A stretch of 64,000 bases of DNA from NCBI RefSeq assembly GCF_000218685.1, contig NW_006763290.1:1634315-1698314 (forward strand). Direction: 5' to 3'. Shown piece after piece: positions 8,421 to 19,359 of this stretch. The position numbers and the translations under genes are program-made. This DNA is from Serpula lacrymans var. lacrymans S7.9. Taxonomy: Eukaryota; Basidiomycota; Agaricomycetes; Boletales; Serpulaceae. Below the pieces are notes generated by a model. It did not search any database. It was not told where the DNA came from and was given only the letters and a program-made list of their open reading frames with translations. Within the stretch, counting starts at the first letter, position 1; the number at the start of each line of letters is the position of its first letter.

Positions 8421-11400
8421 TTTTGCTCCACTTCACATTTTGAACATCTTCAGGACAAAAGGATGGGTTTCCAATGATATCAATGAGCTGCCTGAAATAT
8501 TCCTGCGACTTCTGAACACTATAATTCCAATACCAGTCTCCCAGACGAAAGCAACTTTTGTTTGGGTACAGGCTGAAAGAATAATCACTATGCCCTTCAA
8601 CTCAAAATGGAGTGGGCGTGTCTTCCGAGGTATCCAAGTCTTCTCAGTCCTCAGGGTCATGTGATGGTAGCTCCTCTCTGTGAAATCGGCAAAATAGTCC
8701 AAATATGTTCCGTGGTGTGTCAAAAAATCTTTTGACACGATCATGAATGGACTGCATGCATATACTAGCTGGAGGGTGAGAGCTAATGTTCGCAGTAAAT
8801 GGTTCAAGATGAGAATTATTGGCTTCGAGAACTGAGATGGTCGGGTTGGATGATTGGGATAATAGAGTAGTACATAAAGGAGGAGGAGACTCAGGGAGAA
8901 AATCTCAGAAGCGCAGTGGCAGACGTTGATCTGCTCTGCGTGTTCTGCGCTGCGCAAGTGGTAAGTTGTTTGAAGACCTGTCCCAGTCTTCACTTGGCTC
9001 TATAGGCTGCAGAGTGATCACATTACAGTAGGAACCAATAGTGTTGAGAATACTATGATTCTTACCACTGGGTTTATATCAGAGGAGCTGGATTGAAGCA
9101 ATTCAAAGGCAGAACCACTGGCAAGATTACTGGGCTCCCCAGACCCCTGCCGCCATCTACTTGTTCCAATGAAGTTCCTTCAAACTCCAGTGTGACATGG
9201 CTTGACTGGAATTCCAACCGGTGTTTCTTGTTGTTAAAGGCTTCCTTTGCCCTGGTCAGGGCTCCTGAGAGCCGTTTTTTTCCCCTCAAGCACGATTTTT
9301 AATGCCTAGTAAACGGTCCTATATGAGAAAAAGAACAACCACAAATGCACACCTGGCGGAAGCCTGCGGCTACTGGAACATTGTTGAAGTCCTCCATACT
9401 GCCAATTGAACTTGAATGACTTAAACTTGAAGGTGAGGACTAGTCAGACCCAGCTGGTTAACTTGAATGTCCCCTATGTCCGAGTACCAGTAGCCTAAAT
9501 GATAAACTGGGGCTTAGTGGGTACCAAGCGACAATCACCCGAAGACCACTGACCTTCAAGTTGGCTCCGTAGAGTTATGATCAGCACTGCCACTGGTATC
9601 CAAAGTGGCAATGCGACTCTCTCGCATGTTCAAGTTGTCTGCGAGTAAGATCAGTTTATAGACCCACTATTACGGTGTAACCTGCACTGCCACTAAAAAT
9701 GAGCACTGCCTCAGTGTTCAGAAAAGGCAGTAAGAGAGAAAAAGTCACGGCAGTAGAACTAGTGGCAGCACTTACCTTCAAAGTCGGGCCTTCAAGGTTG
9801 CTGTGATTTTGTAGCCGATAATGAGGCTAATGTATTGCCAATCTGAGTGAACCTGTCATTCCGAGTCTGAGTCTTACTAGTAAAATGCTGTATAGCACTA
9901 GTGGTAACCCTGACAGTTGGTTGTGATAAGTTGTAATGTATCTCTGAGTTGTATGTGTGGCATACTGCCTGTGACTTCACTGGCAATTTGAACTTGAACT
10001 GTCTTGTTGGAAACCTGAACACAACTGTGACTGTCAGCGTAGTAAGTTCAACTTAAAGTTGAAGTTCCTCCCGCCCACTAACTTGAAGTTCCTCCTGCCC
10101 ACCACTGCCTCTCTGGTTAGTAATATCTTCATTGCTAGCACAATCATGACTCAGATGCACCTAAGAGGCCCCCATTGATGATGTCTAATATCTGTAGAAA
10201 CCCAATGGACCCAACCTGTGGGAGAATGCATCCTGTAATGTGGGAAAGCACCAGCGGATCACCTGGACCACTAAAAGTGACATGGATTTGCCTGAGTCGA
10301 CAATGACTAGCTTGAAATAAAGAGCCAGGCAAGCAAAGTTAAAATATCTGAGTCAGCCTGAGTGGGATAGGAGCGGTATGTTAGTCGCATCTCAAATTAA
10401 ATTATCAAGAGCTTGAACTCACCATGCCTCACGGCAGCCTCAATCCTAAACACTCATGATCAGCCCTAAACCCTTGCCTGCCATGATGAATGAGAAGTCA
10501 TTTTGATTGGCTGGGTACTACCGCGCAGTAGGAGAATCAATCATCTCACAGCCATCTCATTTGCGTAGAACTTGCCAGTGAATCATGCAGCCGCTTCCAC
10601 TTCCACGCGCAGAATGCACCCCCATTTCCTCTTCACATTCTATTAATAGATAAAGGCCACAAGCCAAGCCAGGTCAGCTGAAGATAATCTGTTTAACAGT
10701 TTTGGACAATCCAATGTAGTCAGGCTCAACCTGGAAGTTGTGAATTCAGCTGAGTTTCCTCCGGATTTCTCCAATTCAAGATGAATCTATTGCTGAAAAC
10801 ATGTTCTGAAAAAATAGCCAACCGGGAAACAGGACAAAACAGTAGGATAAAACATAGTAAGTGTTCTCAGCAGAACACTTGTTATTGAGTCATAGAACTA
10901 CTTACAGCAATATCAATCTTCTCCAGGAGAGTTTGACTTGTCACTGTCATTGTCATACACATGCTTACTACGTATTCCATGAAATTGAGACCTGATACAA
11001 CTTTGAGGTATGTTTACCTCAATTCCAAGGTCCTTAACTATTCTGGTGACAAAATTACTACCATAACAAGCCTACTCCAGACGTTTCACAGCACTGGGAA
11101 GCTGTCCTTAGAATAGTATGGCCTCTGTTTGGCTTCTCCATGCTCTCATTTCCACAAACATCTTTTCCGCCTCACGCTCATCTTGAACAGCCACTGCAAA
11201 ATCTAATAAATCTTGCAAGTTGGCGCTGTTGGTGCTGATATGCAAAGGAAAGGCCTTTAACACAAAGTACAGTGAGCTCTATTGTAGCATCCATATACTT
11301 GTACTGAGGACTCAGATTGTAAACTCACTGGGTGTGCCACAGGGAAAAGCTTGTTGGGTGCTTGAGCACTGGCACTCAAATGGGAGTTATTGTGTTGACT

Positions 11401-12329
11401 CATAGCTGGAGAATAAAGAGCTTGACCTGGAGAGTGCTGACCAGCAGGCTGTTCACTTTTAGCTCAAGCGGCGGGATAAGGTTGGGACACGGGGTACTGT
11501 GGATATCATTGCATGTTAACACTGTTGGCCTTGTATTGCTTGTAGTGTGCTAGACTTGCTTCTTGAGGAATAAGATCTGTGTTGTTTTTGCTGTTAGTAT
11601 GAAGTCAAACTCCTTATAAAAGGTGACTCGTGGGTACACATGCACACATAGCCTTAGGCGAGGTTGAGAGAGATTCTGGACCCCAGGGACCATGATGTAT
11701 GCCAAAAATAATACATTAAACACTCAGGGCCTGCCAGTGGCCACTCAAACTGCGCCAACTTGAACCAGTACTGGCAGTACTGGTTCAAGTTGGTGCAGTA
11801 CAGCCAGCCTGACAACTCTGAGTCGGCAAGTGAGTCACTCATGCTGTTCACATTTTTATTCAAGTTCCTCAGGCTCACGCTTCAGATCTACGATCTATGA
11901 ACAGGTTATATGAAGCTTCTAGTTAATTCAACACACTCACTGGCAGCCCGAGTCTCCAAAATTATGCAGAATCAATGTTGTAATAACCTCTGTGCGGACA
12001 ACCTCCAGCTCCAAATGGGATTGCCTCCACCCCCCGAGTCTGATCTCTCACGTCAAAATTATCTGGTGTTCATGTGAGCTCAGTGTCACCGGTCTAGTCA
12101 TTGGCTAAGAATAAGCAAAGGTCTTGTTCAGGCTATTGTCCCATCCTCAAGTTCTTGTTATCATAGATATCAGAACGTATCCTAAATAGTCCTCAAAACT
12201 ATTAAAACAATCAATCATTGGAAAGTAGATCCTTGATAGTCCATTGAGTTGACTTACCAATGTCTCAACACAACAGTAATTTTTTTATTTCATAACATCT
12301 GAGCGCTTATCGGTGACATTGATATTTGC
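8421..12329. other. Long stretch without a supportable gene
   Basis: Open frames here are short or clearly non-coding by composition. The longest (8433-8993, minus, 186 codons) has a leucine and tyrosine-rich middle and could be a decayed extension of the Plavaka-like fragment, but I cannot match it. Words such as CTTGAAC, ACTGGCAG and GAGTC recur through 9300-12000, suggesting old repeated DNA. The one clear structure is the inverted repeat at 11748-11802. Confidence 0.5.
11748..11802. repeat. Near-perfect inverted repeat (cruciform-capable)
   Basis: CAACTTGAACCAGTACTG at about 11755-11772 is followed by a single G and then its exact reverse complement CAGTACTGGTTCAAGTTG. The pairing extends outward with one mismatch (GCGCC against GGTGC) to arms of about 25 bases. 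A one-base centre makes a DNA cruciform or very tight hairpin possible. No gene or terminator is associated. Confidence 0.8.
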
Positions 12330-12339
12330 TAGATCCGAG

Positions 12340-14595
12340 TCTTGATTCCAACTGGACCCGTGATTTGCTTCAGGATATTGTTGATGGCCTTTGTCGCAGA
12401 TATGGTAATGATGAATGCAAGTTGTGATTCAAGCTGCAAACATTTTTGGGTTGGGTTTGGTACCAGTCTAAGGCAAGTGCAGCCCAGACTGATCCCCATC
12501 CATGCCATTCTCACCACACTGCGCCTCTCCATCCAGACTATGAGCAGCTCATTCAATCAGCTGTGGAGTCTATGCATGGTCAATACCAATATTCCAGTAG
12601 CACTTTCACAGCAGCAACTCATAGTGCGTATCTTCAGCTGGTATTCTGGTGGATGGGGTTTATGGATATTGTTTGATAGTTACTAGCAGTACCTTTTAAG
12701 GGACCCATAAAACGGGACCATCAGCTTGTTCATTTCAACAGGCCAGTGGATTTCAACCAGTCAGCAACGACTTCCAACAGGCCAGCAACCAAGCCCCCAG
12801 TATTGTATATCCAAACACAGATCTGGATTTGGAGCCAATGCTTTGACGCCTACTAGAAGCGGACAATGTTCCTGGTGTTACCAACAAGTATTCCCCTGTT
12901 GCTACTGGCGGAGGTCAGGCAGCACAAGGTACATAATTTGTTTCTTTTGCATTATTGTGACGTGTACCACTTATGGCTTGGTGAAGACTCCTCAAGCTCA
13001 TCCATGCACACTAGGGAGCCCTTTAGTGGCCCTACTCACCGCAGGCCCCCAAGACATCAACAAGCAAGGGAAAATTAGCGGTTCTTCATTCCTCATGCCA
13101 CAGCATCAGCCAGTGTTCCTGCAGATTCTGTAGTAAGTGGAGGTGAGGTAGTAGACACTATGGGTTTTGTGAATACTATGCCTGTTCCTGGCCCTTCCGA
13201 CCCATCCGCTGCTTCCAGCAGCACCAGCAGCAGTCTCATTGAAGGAGGCCCTTCCAATAGAGCTGACATATTTCAGACTGACACATCAAGTACAATTTCT
13301 TACCAACACAATTCTTATCAATGCTAACCCTCTTTTACTCAATCTGTAGCTTCTCGCACTGCATTTGTGAATTATATTGTGGGCAGTTGGACTAGCGGGG
13401 TATCCAACAACTTGGAAGGTACATCAAAATTCTTGCTATGACTAATTTGCACCCCTCACGTTGACAATCAAAGATATGAATACGGCATTCTTAGACAGTC
13501 TCCAAGATATCGCTCCTATGTGGCGCATAGTTCAACTTACAGCTATACAGTATACAAATTCCAGCCTCACTGTGGATACAATGTTCCCGAGGAATTGTCT
13601 TGCGTTGCAGCTTGCTTTAAGGGCTGTAAATATGGGTATCGGCATTCATTGTACTGGAGAAAATTGTCATGTAGAACACGGCGAGTGACAATTTGAGCTT
13701 AAATCTATAATGTAAATTTATGGTCAGCTAACTCTGAATATTTCAATACAGATGTGATGACGCTTGACTCGGATCAGGTTCAAGAACCTTGCCTTTGTGC
13801 AATAACGATATACCACCACAAAGTGATCAGTGCAATCTACAGATTTATCCATACATCTTCTTTTCAACTCAATGATTCAGTGTTCCTGACCGCCAGCACA
13901 TCAAAAAAATCCACCAGCATCAAAGCGCGAGGCCTCCTCAAGTGGAATCCAAGCACTGAATTTGGTTTTTTCCATGCTAGTTATATGGATCTAGTATCTA
14001 CTGAGATAATATCACCTTGCTCTTTTACTAACACTCATTAGATTAACCTTCACTCATTTGCAGAGAAATTCTGCCGAGTCCAGTCTTGCTCTGGCCCAGG
14101 CTGGGTGTGACTCGGACTACTTCAACCACCCGGCTTTCCTCCACATTTTGGATTTGCTATACTTTACGCAAAGCTTGGAACACTATATGGGAATAGTGAA
14201 CCTCAATGCTAGTACTTCAGATTGGGTTCCTTTGACCCATATAACAAATGCAACAGTTGCTAATATTGCAGTATTGGTATGTCAAGTCACTGTTACATTT
14301 CACTGGCAAAATACTCTACCCAGCTAATAGGAACTACAATAACAGGTACACCGTTTCATCACCCAATGGGCATTGGGCACTTGCAAGCCCTTGCTCTTGG
14401 ACTTGACTGACACTGCTACACTCCGTGATATCAACAGGACAAGTGACCAGATCCTTCAGTGGTTGGATAGTGTTCTGTCATCTGCTCAAGTGAAAAGATA
14501 TCACAGTGCATCAACTGAACAACCAAGAAATCCTATCACAGCCGCACTTCTGTCTCTCGTACGAAGAACCTCACCGGAAGAAATATCCTGACAAC
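12340..14595 (+). pseudogene. Unrecognised decayed multi-exon gene
   Basis: A series of plus-strand segments looks coding but is interrupted. One at about 12820-12930 includes LEADNVPGVTNKYSPVATGG and ends at a GT donor-like GGTACATAA, with an in-frame TGA upstream. Another at about 13110-13320 is Ser/Pro-rich (PVPGPSDPSAASSSTSSSL). Later segments are 13461-13688, 13754-14041 (YHHKVISAIYRFIHTSSF), 14058-14327 and 14373-14591 (WLDSVLSSAQVKRYHSAS, ending in a stop). I do not recognise the family. It may be another dispersed element-borne gene, judging from its neighbours. Confidence 0.3.
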
Positions 14596-14686
14596 TTTTA
14601 ACATGTATATTGCAATAGTAGGAATAAGATAGCTTCAAACTATGCTAAGCCAACTCAGAGTACCACTGGTAGTACTAGTGCTTTTA

Positions 14687-15538
14687 CTACACCTCCTCTG
14701 AATCATATTGGTAGCTAGGTGGGTCCGAGTCAGTCTTAGGTGTACTAAAACCCTCCAGGACCGCTAACTGGTATGATAAATCTGCTGTTCGATCTTGAAC
14801 ATTTTTTAATTGACTGGATTTTGCAGCCAGAAGGTGCTCAAGCCTTGATACCTTAGCAATTAATGCATCCCAGTCCTGCGGCTCCAAATCACCACTTTTA
14901 TCCTTGTTATTGGGCTCTGAGTCCGCATTCACACCATAATGAAGTTTTATTGGCCATTCAAGTAGCCAATTCAAACCAAAGTCAGCACTTGAGTCACTCT
15001 ACAGTTGGCTAGGATACTTACCTTCCGAGTTCAAGTCCAAGTCAATACAGGCTTGGGTTTCACCTTTGCCGTTGTAAGGCCCATTGTAAGGCTTCCAAGT
15101 CAGTCGTAGTTGCTGTGATTCATAGTTCAAGGAGCACCTGTCCCTTTTCTTATGATTCCTACACATAGCAGATTGCACTGACTCAGACAATTAATGTAAA
15201 CCTGGAACATAATTTTCTTCTTCAGGTAGGTTTACCCGTTTATTCTTGAAGTTCCAAATCTTCCCTATTTTGAGATTAAACCCAGCCTTTCGATTTTTGG
15301 GATCATCCCTCATCCTATTTAGCAGTTCGAGTTCTGTAAAAAAAAACCAACCAAAGAGGTACTCTGTTACACACCTTACAGTTATTTCCTGCCCTCTGAT
15401 CTTGTTGTTAATCACTCCACTGGCAGTGTTATTGAGACGAAGAGTCAATGACTTGGAAGAGCGTGTGTGTTTCATAGATATTTGTAGTGCTTGTTTAAGA
15501 TCTGACATGACTGCCCTGTGAACTGGAAGAAACCACAC
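14687..15538 (-). pseudogene. Unrecognised ORF with C-terminal coiled coil, two in-frame stops
   Basis: One minus-strand frame runs from 15538 to 14687 (about 283 codons) and is interrupted only by TAA at 15191-15193 and TAG near 14999. Visible parts are a basic N-terminal half (FNLKIGKIWNFKNKRVNLPE), a middle with WKPYNGPYNGKGETQACIDL, and a C-terminal heptad-like segment (ALIAKVSRLEHLLAAKSSQL) predicted to form a coiled coil. Continuity of frame over this length with only two stops suggests a recently inactivated gene. No family recognised. Confidence 0.45.
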
Positions 15539-15699
15539 AACAACCTGAAGCTACCAGGAGCTCAGGCTAACAACTGCGGCGCTGTACTAGCATTTATGCC
15601 CAAGGAGTCACAAATGGATTTCCATTTCAGGAAGCAATCCCTTGAAGATCCAGCTATTCATGATGGCGGCTAGTACATATGTCGGGTTCTATTTCCTTT

Positions 15700-16060
15700 T
15701 CAGCTTGAACAGCCTTCAAGTACCAAAAAGTCAACTTGATTATATCCGGTAGACATGTTCTCAATACCAGTGTGACCTCATTACCTCAAAAAGCTTTTGT
15801 TATCCTAGGTACTACATTTTTTTCATTTTGGTATTTTGCTCAGGGTTCCGTTGGGTCTGCCTTTCTTCACAGCCACCAAGTACCAAAAAGTCAACTCGCC
15901 CATTGTGGGTAGGCCCCCCTATTTTACGCATTTGGTATAACTACCTTATAATTACCTTGCTGCCAGCATCACATCATGGCAAGTTGTGGCTCTTATAAAA
16001 GTTTTAGGCCACACAACTTACTCAAGAACAGCCTTTACGTCCCAAAAAGTCCTTCAAGAG
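15700..16060 (+). repeat. Three spaced copies of a short repeat
   Basis: AAGTACCAAAAAGTCAACT occurs at about 15717 and again at about 15882, and a weaker version ACGTCCCAAAAAGTCCTTC at about 16037. Each is preceded by ACAGCC. Spacing is about 155-165 bp, so a larger diverged tandem unit is likely. No coding sequence is evident. Confidence 0.5.
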
Positions 16061-16139
16061 GATATACTGCTTGTGCAGTACTAAGTGTCATATGGTCACT
16101 GTAGTAATGTGCATCAGGTATAAAATGTACTCTAAAGTT

Positions 16140-17525
16140 GTCTGCCATTGATTTTCCACCTTTTGCATCTATGTCTGAAAATGAAGGTGGCAGGGAATAC
16201 CGGCATAGTTCGGAGAATAACAAGCATGGCCAAAGTTCTGCCTTGGAGCTGGGCCCTAGGAAAAAACTGTGAGTCTGAGTTTGATTTGTATGATGCAGCG
16301 AGGCGGCTGGCAGCTATCCTGCCAGTGCTTCACTAGGCAAAGTACTTGCCAATGTTTGACTTACTATCTGTACAGTTCTACCCAAGATCCTATTGTCCAT
16401 CATGGACGCCATTTTGGGCGAGCAATACATGCATTCTGTAATGTCCAGAGCCTTATCAAAAACAATATTGAGTGTATGGTTTCGGATGAGCCCAAAGAGA
16501 GCTATACAGCTGAGTATGAGACTGTCCTCTTTCTCTGTATTTCCATTTATCCGCTCCGTAATTTCCAGGGAACGTAAAAAACAAGCTGTATATTTAGAGC
16601 TGCTTAAAATTATTCCAAGGCTGGAGAATGATTTGATGAGAGAAGATTACTCTGGGGAAGAAATAATCCATATTGCCAACTTGGTATGGACATCTTTCTT
16701 ACCACAACATACTCTTACGATAATTTGTTTTACAGATTCAAAAAGGTGCCAATGGGGCTAGGGCAGATGATACAAAATGTCTTAAAGGCACGGCATTGAT
16801 CGGATCACTCATAAAGGTCAAGCACTTTCACCTTACATTCATTGTAATGTGAAGACTGGTTGTGTATTCAATCACGAGCGTACAGGGGCTCTTCTATGCC
16901 CAGCAGGGATGGATTGGTCAAGCTTAGAGTGAATTATTCAACTTGTCTTTGATCTGATGTATTGATTTGTCATTATAAGAATTAGAGAAAAGCTCGTCAA
17001 TGGCCAAATTCAAGTCTCAGGAGATTAGTGGCCGATAATGCTGTATGCTAAATACAAGTACAACCCGGATGATCCTTGGGAAGGTTTATTGAGAAGCAGT
17101 CTTCTTATAAATGTGACTTTTTTGATTATACTACTATTCTAATGATTTGAACTCTTTTATAGGCGTTCAAGCATATTTTTACATTGCTCAGCTCCATCAA
17201 TGAAGAGCCCAAGGCCACACGCTCTGAGAATGCCTGTATAAAGGGCATGCATGCTGTAACAAGAGCCTCCATTGCCTACATGGCTACACAAGTAAGCTAT
17301 GGCACCTCAATATTCTAAAGATCACGCATTGATAAGATGACTCAAATATAGGTTTGTTTTGCACTAACTTTGGCACAGGTGTTTTCACCAACATATCTTA
17401 CCACTGATTCCGAGCATTTCTACAACAGCATCCTGACTTTGTTGGATGATCCAGAGGAGTGTGTTGAAGTCAAGTCTTTGATGAATTGGTGGAATTGGTC
17501 AGCATCATCACTAGGCTGTTGTTTC
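16140..17525 (+). pseudogene. Dispersed Agaricomycete protein family copy, decayed
   Basis: Plus-strand blocks in the correct order are ESEFDLYDAARRLAAILPVL (about 16275), YLELLKIIPRLENDLMRED (about 16590), GANGARADDTKCLKGTALIG (about 16745), FNHERTGALLCPAGMDWSS (about 16866), a block reading QVSGD-stop-WPIMLYAKYK (about 17015), FTLLSSINEEPKATRSENA (about 17175) and YNSILTLLDDPEECVEVKSL (about 17420). I recognise this as a very common uncharacterised family of Agaricomycete genomes; it may correspond to one of the fungal DUFs such as DUF6698, but I cannot confirm the name. GT-AG introns separate several blocks. The in-frame TAG between GD and WP, and the poor match at 16800-16860, show decay. 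Confidence 0.6.
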
Positions 17526-17539
17526 ATCTTGGTGTAGTA

Positions 17540-18690
17540 CTGACTTCCTGTTTGTTAGCCAAGTTTTTCCCATTCATTGTGCTCCTAAAACACTACCATC
17601 AAAACACAGTGCACTCGCAAAAATTTGTGAGCGGCGAGCTGCTTTGAGGGGTTGGGGCATAGGCTTAGCATGATGCAGAATTAGCATACTGCTACAGAGC
17701 CAACCCACTTGATTTTGATGGGAGGAGGTTGACATGGTCAGAATTGGACCTTGTAGTACTGTTAATATCTAAATATGACTTTAATATGAAACAATTGCTC
17801 TTCACTCTCAAAAACAGCCCCATCATGATTTTGGTAGCAGCCAGCAAACCCGGTGTATGGCCACTGAGCACACATCATAATTACTGGATACAATATATAA
17901 TCCTGTCACAGCAGATCATCTCACTGATACTGCATTATCATACTTCACAGTCTGTTGCATAAAGAGAGTTACTGACATGTATGATCTGTATGACAACATA
18001 GCTGAGAAGTAGCATCAAACTCTGAAGTCAGCCTGCCACCAGAACAAGAATATTCGGTATTATGAGAATGTGTGAAATCAGGCTATGTCCTAAGCATTTG
18101 CTAAGCAACTCTGTCTATATTTTCAGATATAGCACCCTTCTGATATACTACAAGACCCATAACCATGAGCCTCCGGTAAGCAACTCTGTCTATATTTCTA
18201 TATTTTCAGATATAGCACTATTCTGATACTACAAGACCCATATGCATAACCATGAGAAAAAATATCGCCGCTTTCAAATATCCCAACAGTTACAACAAAG
18301 AGGCTACCATCCAAGTCGTATAATGCTGACAATAGTGTACCTTAGAGGTAAGCTGAAGACCAGCGGGAGCAGACTGGTGAATTTGGTGATTTGTGACATG
18401 GCTTCCAGAGGTTATGGTGTATTGTCCGCAATGCTAGAGTTGATCACTCAAAAGACTGCTGCTGCAACTTTGTTGGGTGTGATAATTATGATGTATGTTG
18501 TGGTTTCCAACAACTCACCCAGTAAATATAAATCATTACATTATGATCCATTAGAATGATATATTATTGGGACATGTCAGAGTTGATAACGCTTTACAAC
18601 TGTATACCTGGTTTTGTCGGACTCTCATTGATTTCCTGATGGTTTGTTGAGACACTGTAACATACTGCTATGAAAGGCCATGGGAATGTT
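17540..18690. other. Mostly non-coding, with a short tandem duplication
   Basis: A 106-codon plus-strand open frame at 18242-18559 has no similarity I recognise and poor coding look after the first 40 residues. The notable structure is a duplicated segment of about 80 bp (18096-18255), described separately. Confidence 0.4.
18096..18255 (+). repeat. Tandem duplication carrying an intron-end-like sequence
   Basis: TAAGCAACTCTGTCTATATTTTCAGATATAGCAC.CTTCTGATA.TACTACAAGACCCAT..AACCATGAG occurs twice back to back with small differences. The second unit starts CCGGTAAGCAACTCTG and keeps TATATTTTCAG, so the duplication places a GTAAG donor-like and a TTTTCAG acceptor-like end 30-35 bp apart. Confidence 0.65.
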
Positions 18691-19093
18691 GACGCACCGC
18701 TGTTGATGTTTGTGGGACTGTCATGTATGGTTTCCATTTTTTGTAGATCATCTAAGGCTGGGTTCTCCTGTTCATCCTCATCCTTGACCCCAAATTCCTC
18801 GGTAGCTGGCTGGATTGGATAGGTAAAAAGAGGCTCACCTCAAGGGACTGGCAGATAGTGTCATACTAATCAACCCCTTCCTCTGGGATTTTGTATTCCC
18901 GACCTGTGAAATCCTCGCTCCAAAGTTTGCCTAGTGGTTGTGGGAGATCTTCATTTGGGTCATTAGCCAAGTCACCTTAAAGTGACAGCTCGTCAACAGC
19001 CGATCCACAGGTGATGTTTGGGAGAGATGGTTGGGGAGAGATGCTTTTTTTAGTGATGTGCGTGGAAGGAGGAGAAAGCAGTTTTGCGGTGTT

Positions 19094-19314
19094 TTATTGT
19101 TGTTTTTGCGTTAAAATATGTGAAGCAACATGACAGTGCCTCATGGTGAGGTACTGTCCGCACTTTTTGGGGCATGCAAGACATGCGACTGTGGTCTGAT
19201 CTGGCGAGACATCAAATACTGCGTGAAATGTTTGTTTAATACCTGCAATAGTAAGACTATGTTTTACTTACCATGAGAATCTAAGATAATCGCATTTTTG
19301 CTGGCCTTGGGCAT
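19094..19314 (-). CDS. Finger-domain protein of the divergent pair, copy 1
   Basis: Starts ATG at 19314 (MPKASKNAIILDSHG). It has an intron 19271-19243 (GTAAGT to TTGCAG) and continues IKQTFHAVFDVSPDQTTVAC then LACPKKCGQYLTMRHCHVAS-H, ending at TAA 19094-19096 (63 codons). The C-x2-C ... C-H-x3-H pattern looks like a zinc-binding finger. The paralogue at 27715-28111 shares the MPK start, the ILD/YLDD..G block, the intron in the same place and phase, and the finger (VACLACPK..G..LTMR.CH.A.H). Downstream minus-strand sequence to about 18700 still shows coding-like pieces (GKLWSEDFTGREYKIPEEG), so the true gene may be longer with more introns, or this copy may be truncated. It lies head to head with the partner gene. 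Family not recognised; nucleic-acid binding is an inference from the finger. Confidence 0.6.
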
Positions 19315-19359
19315 CTTGAGTCCCCAAGATCAGATGGTGGTCAACGTGGGTTGTTAATA

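Noticed and set aside
8433..8993. 186-codon minus-strand frame
   Set aside because: Composition poor and no motif; may be decayed extension of the Plavaka-like fragment, but not supportable as a gene.
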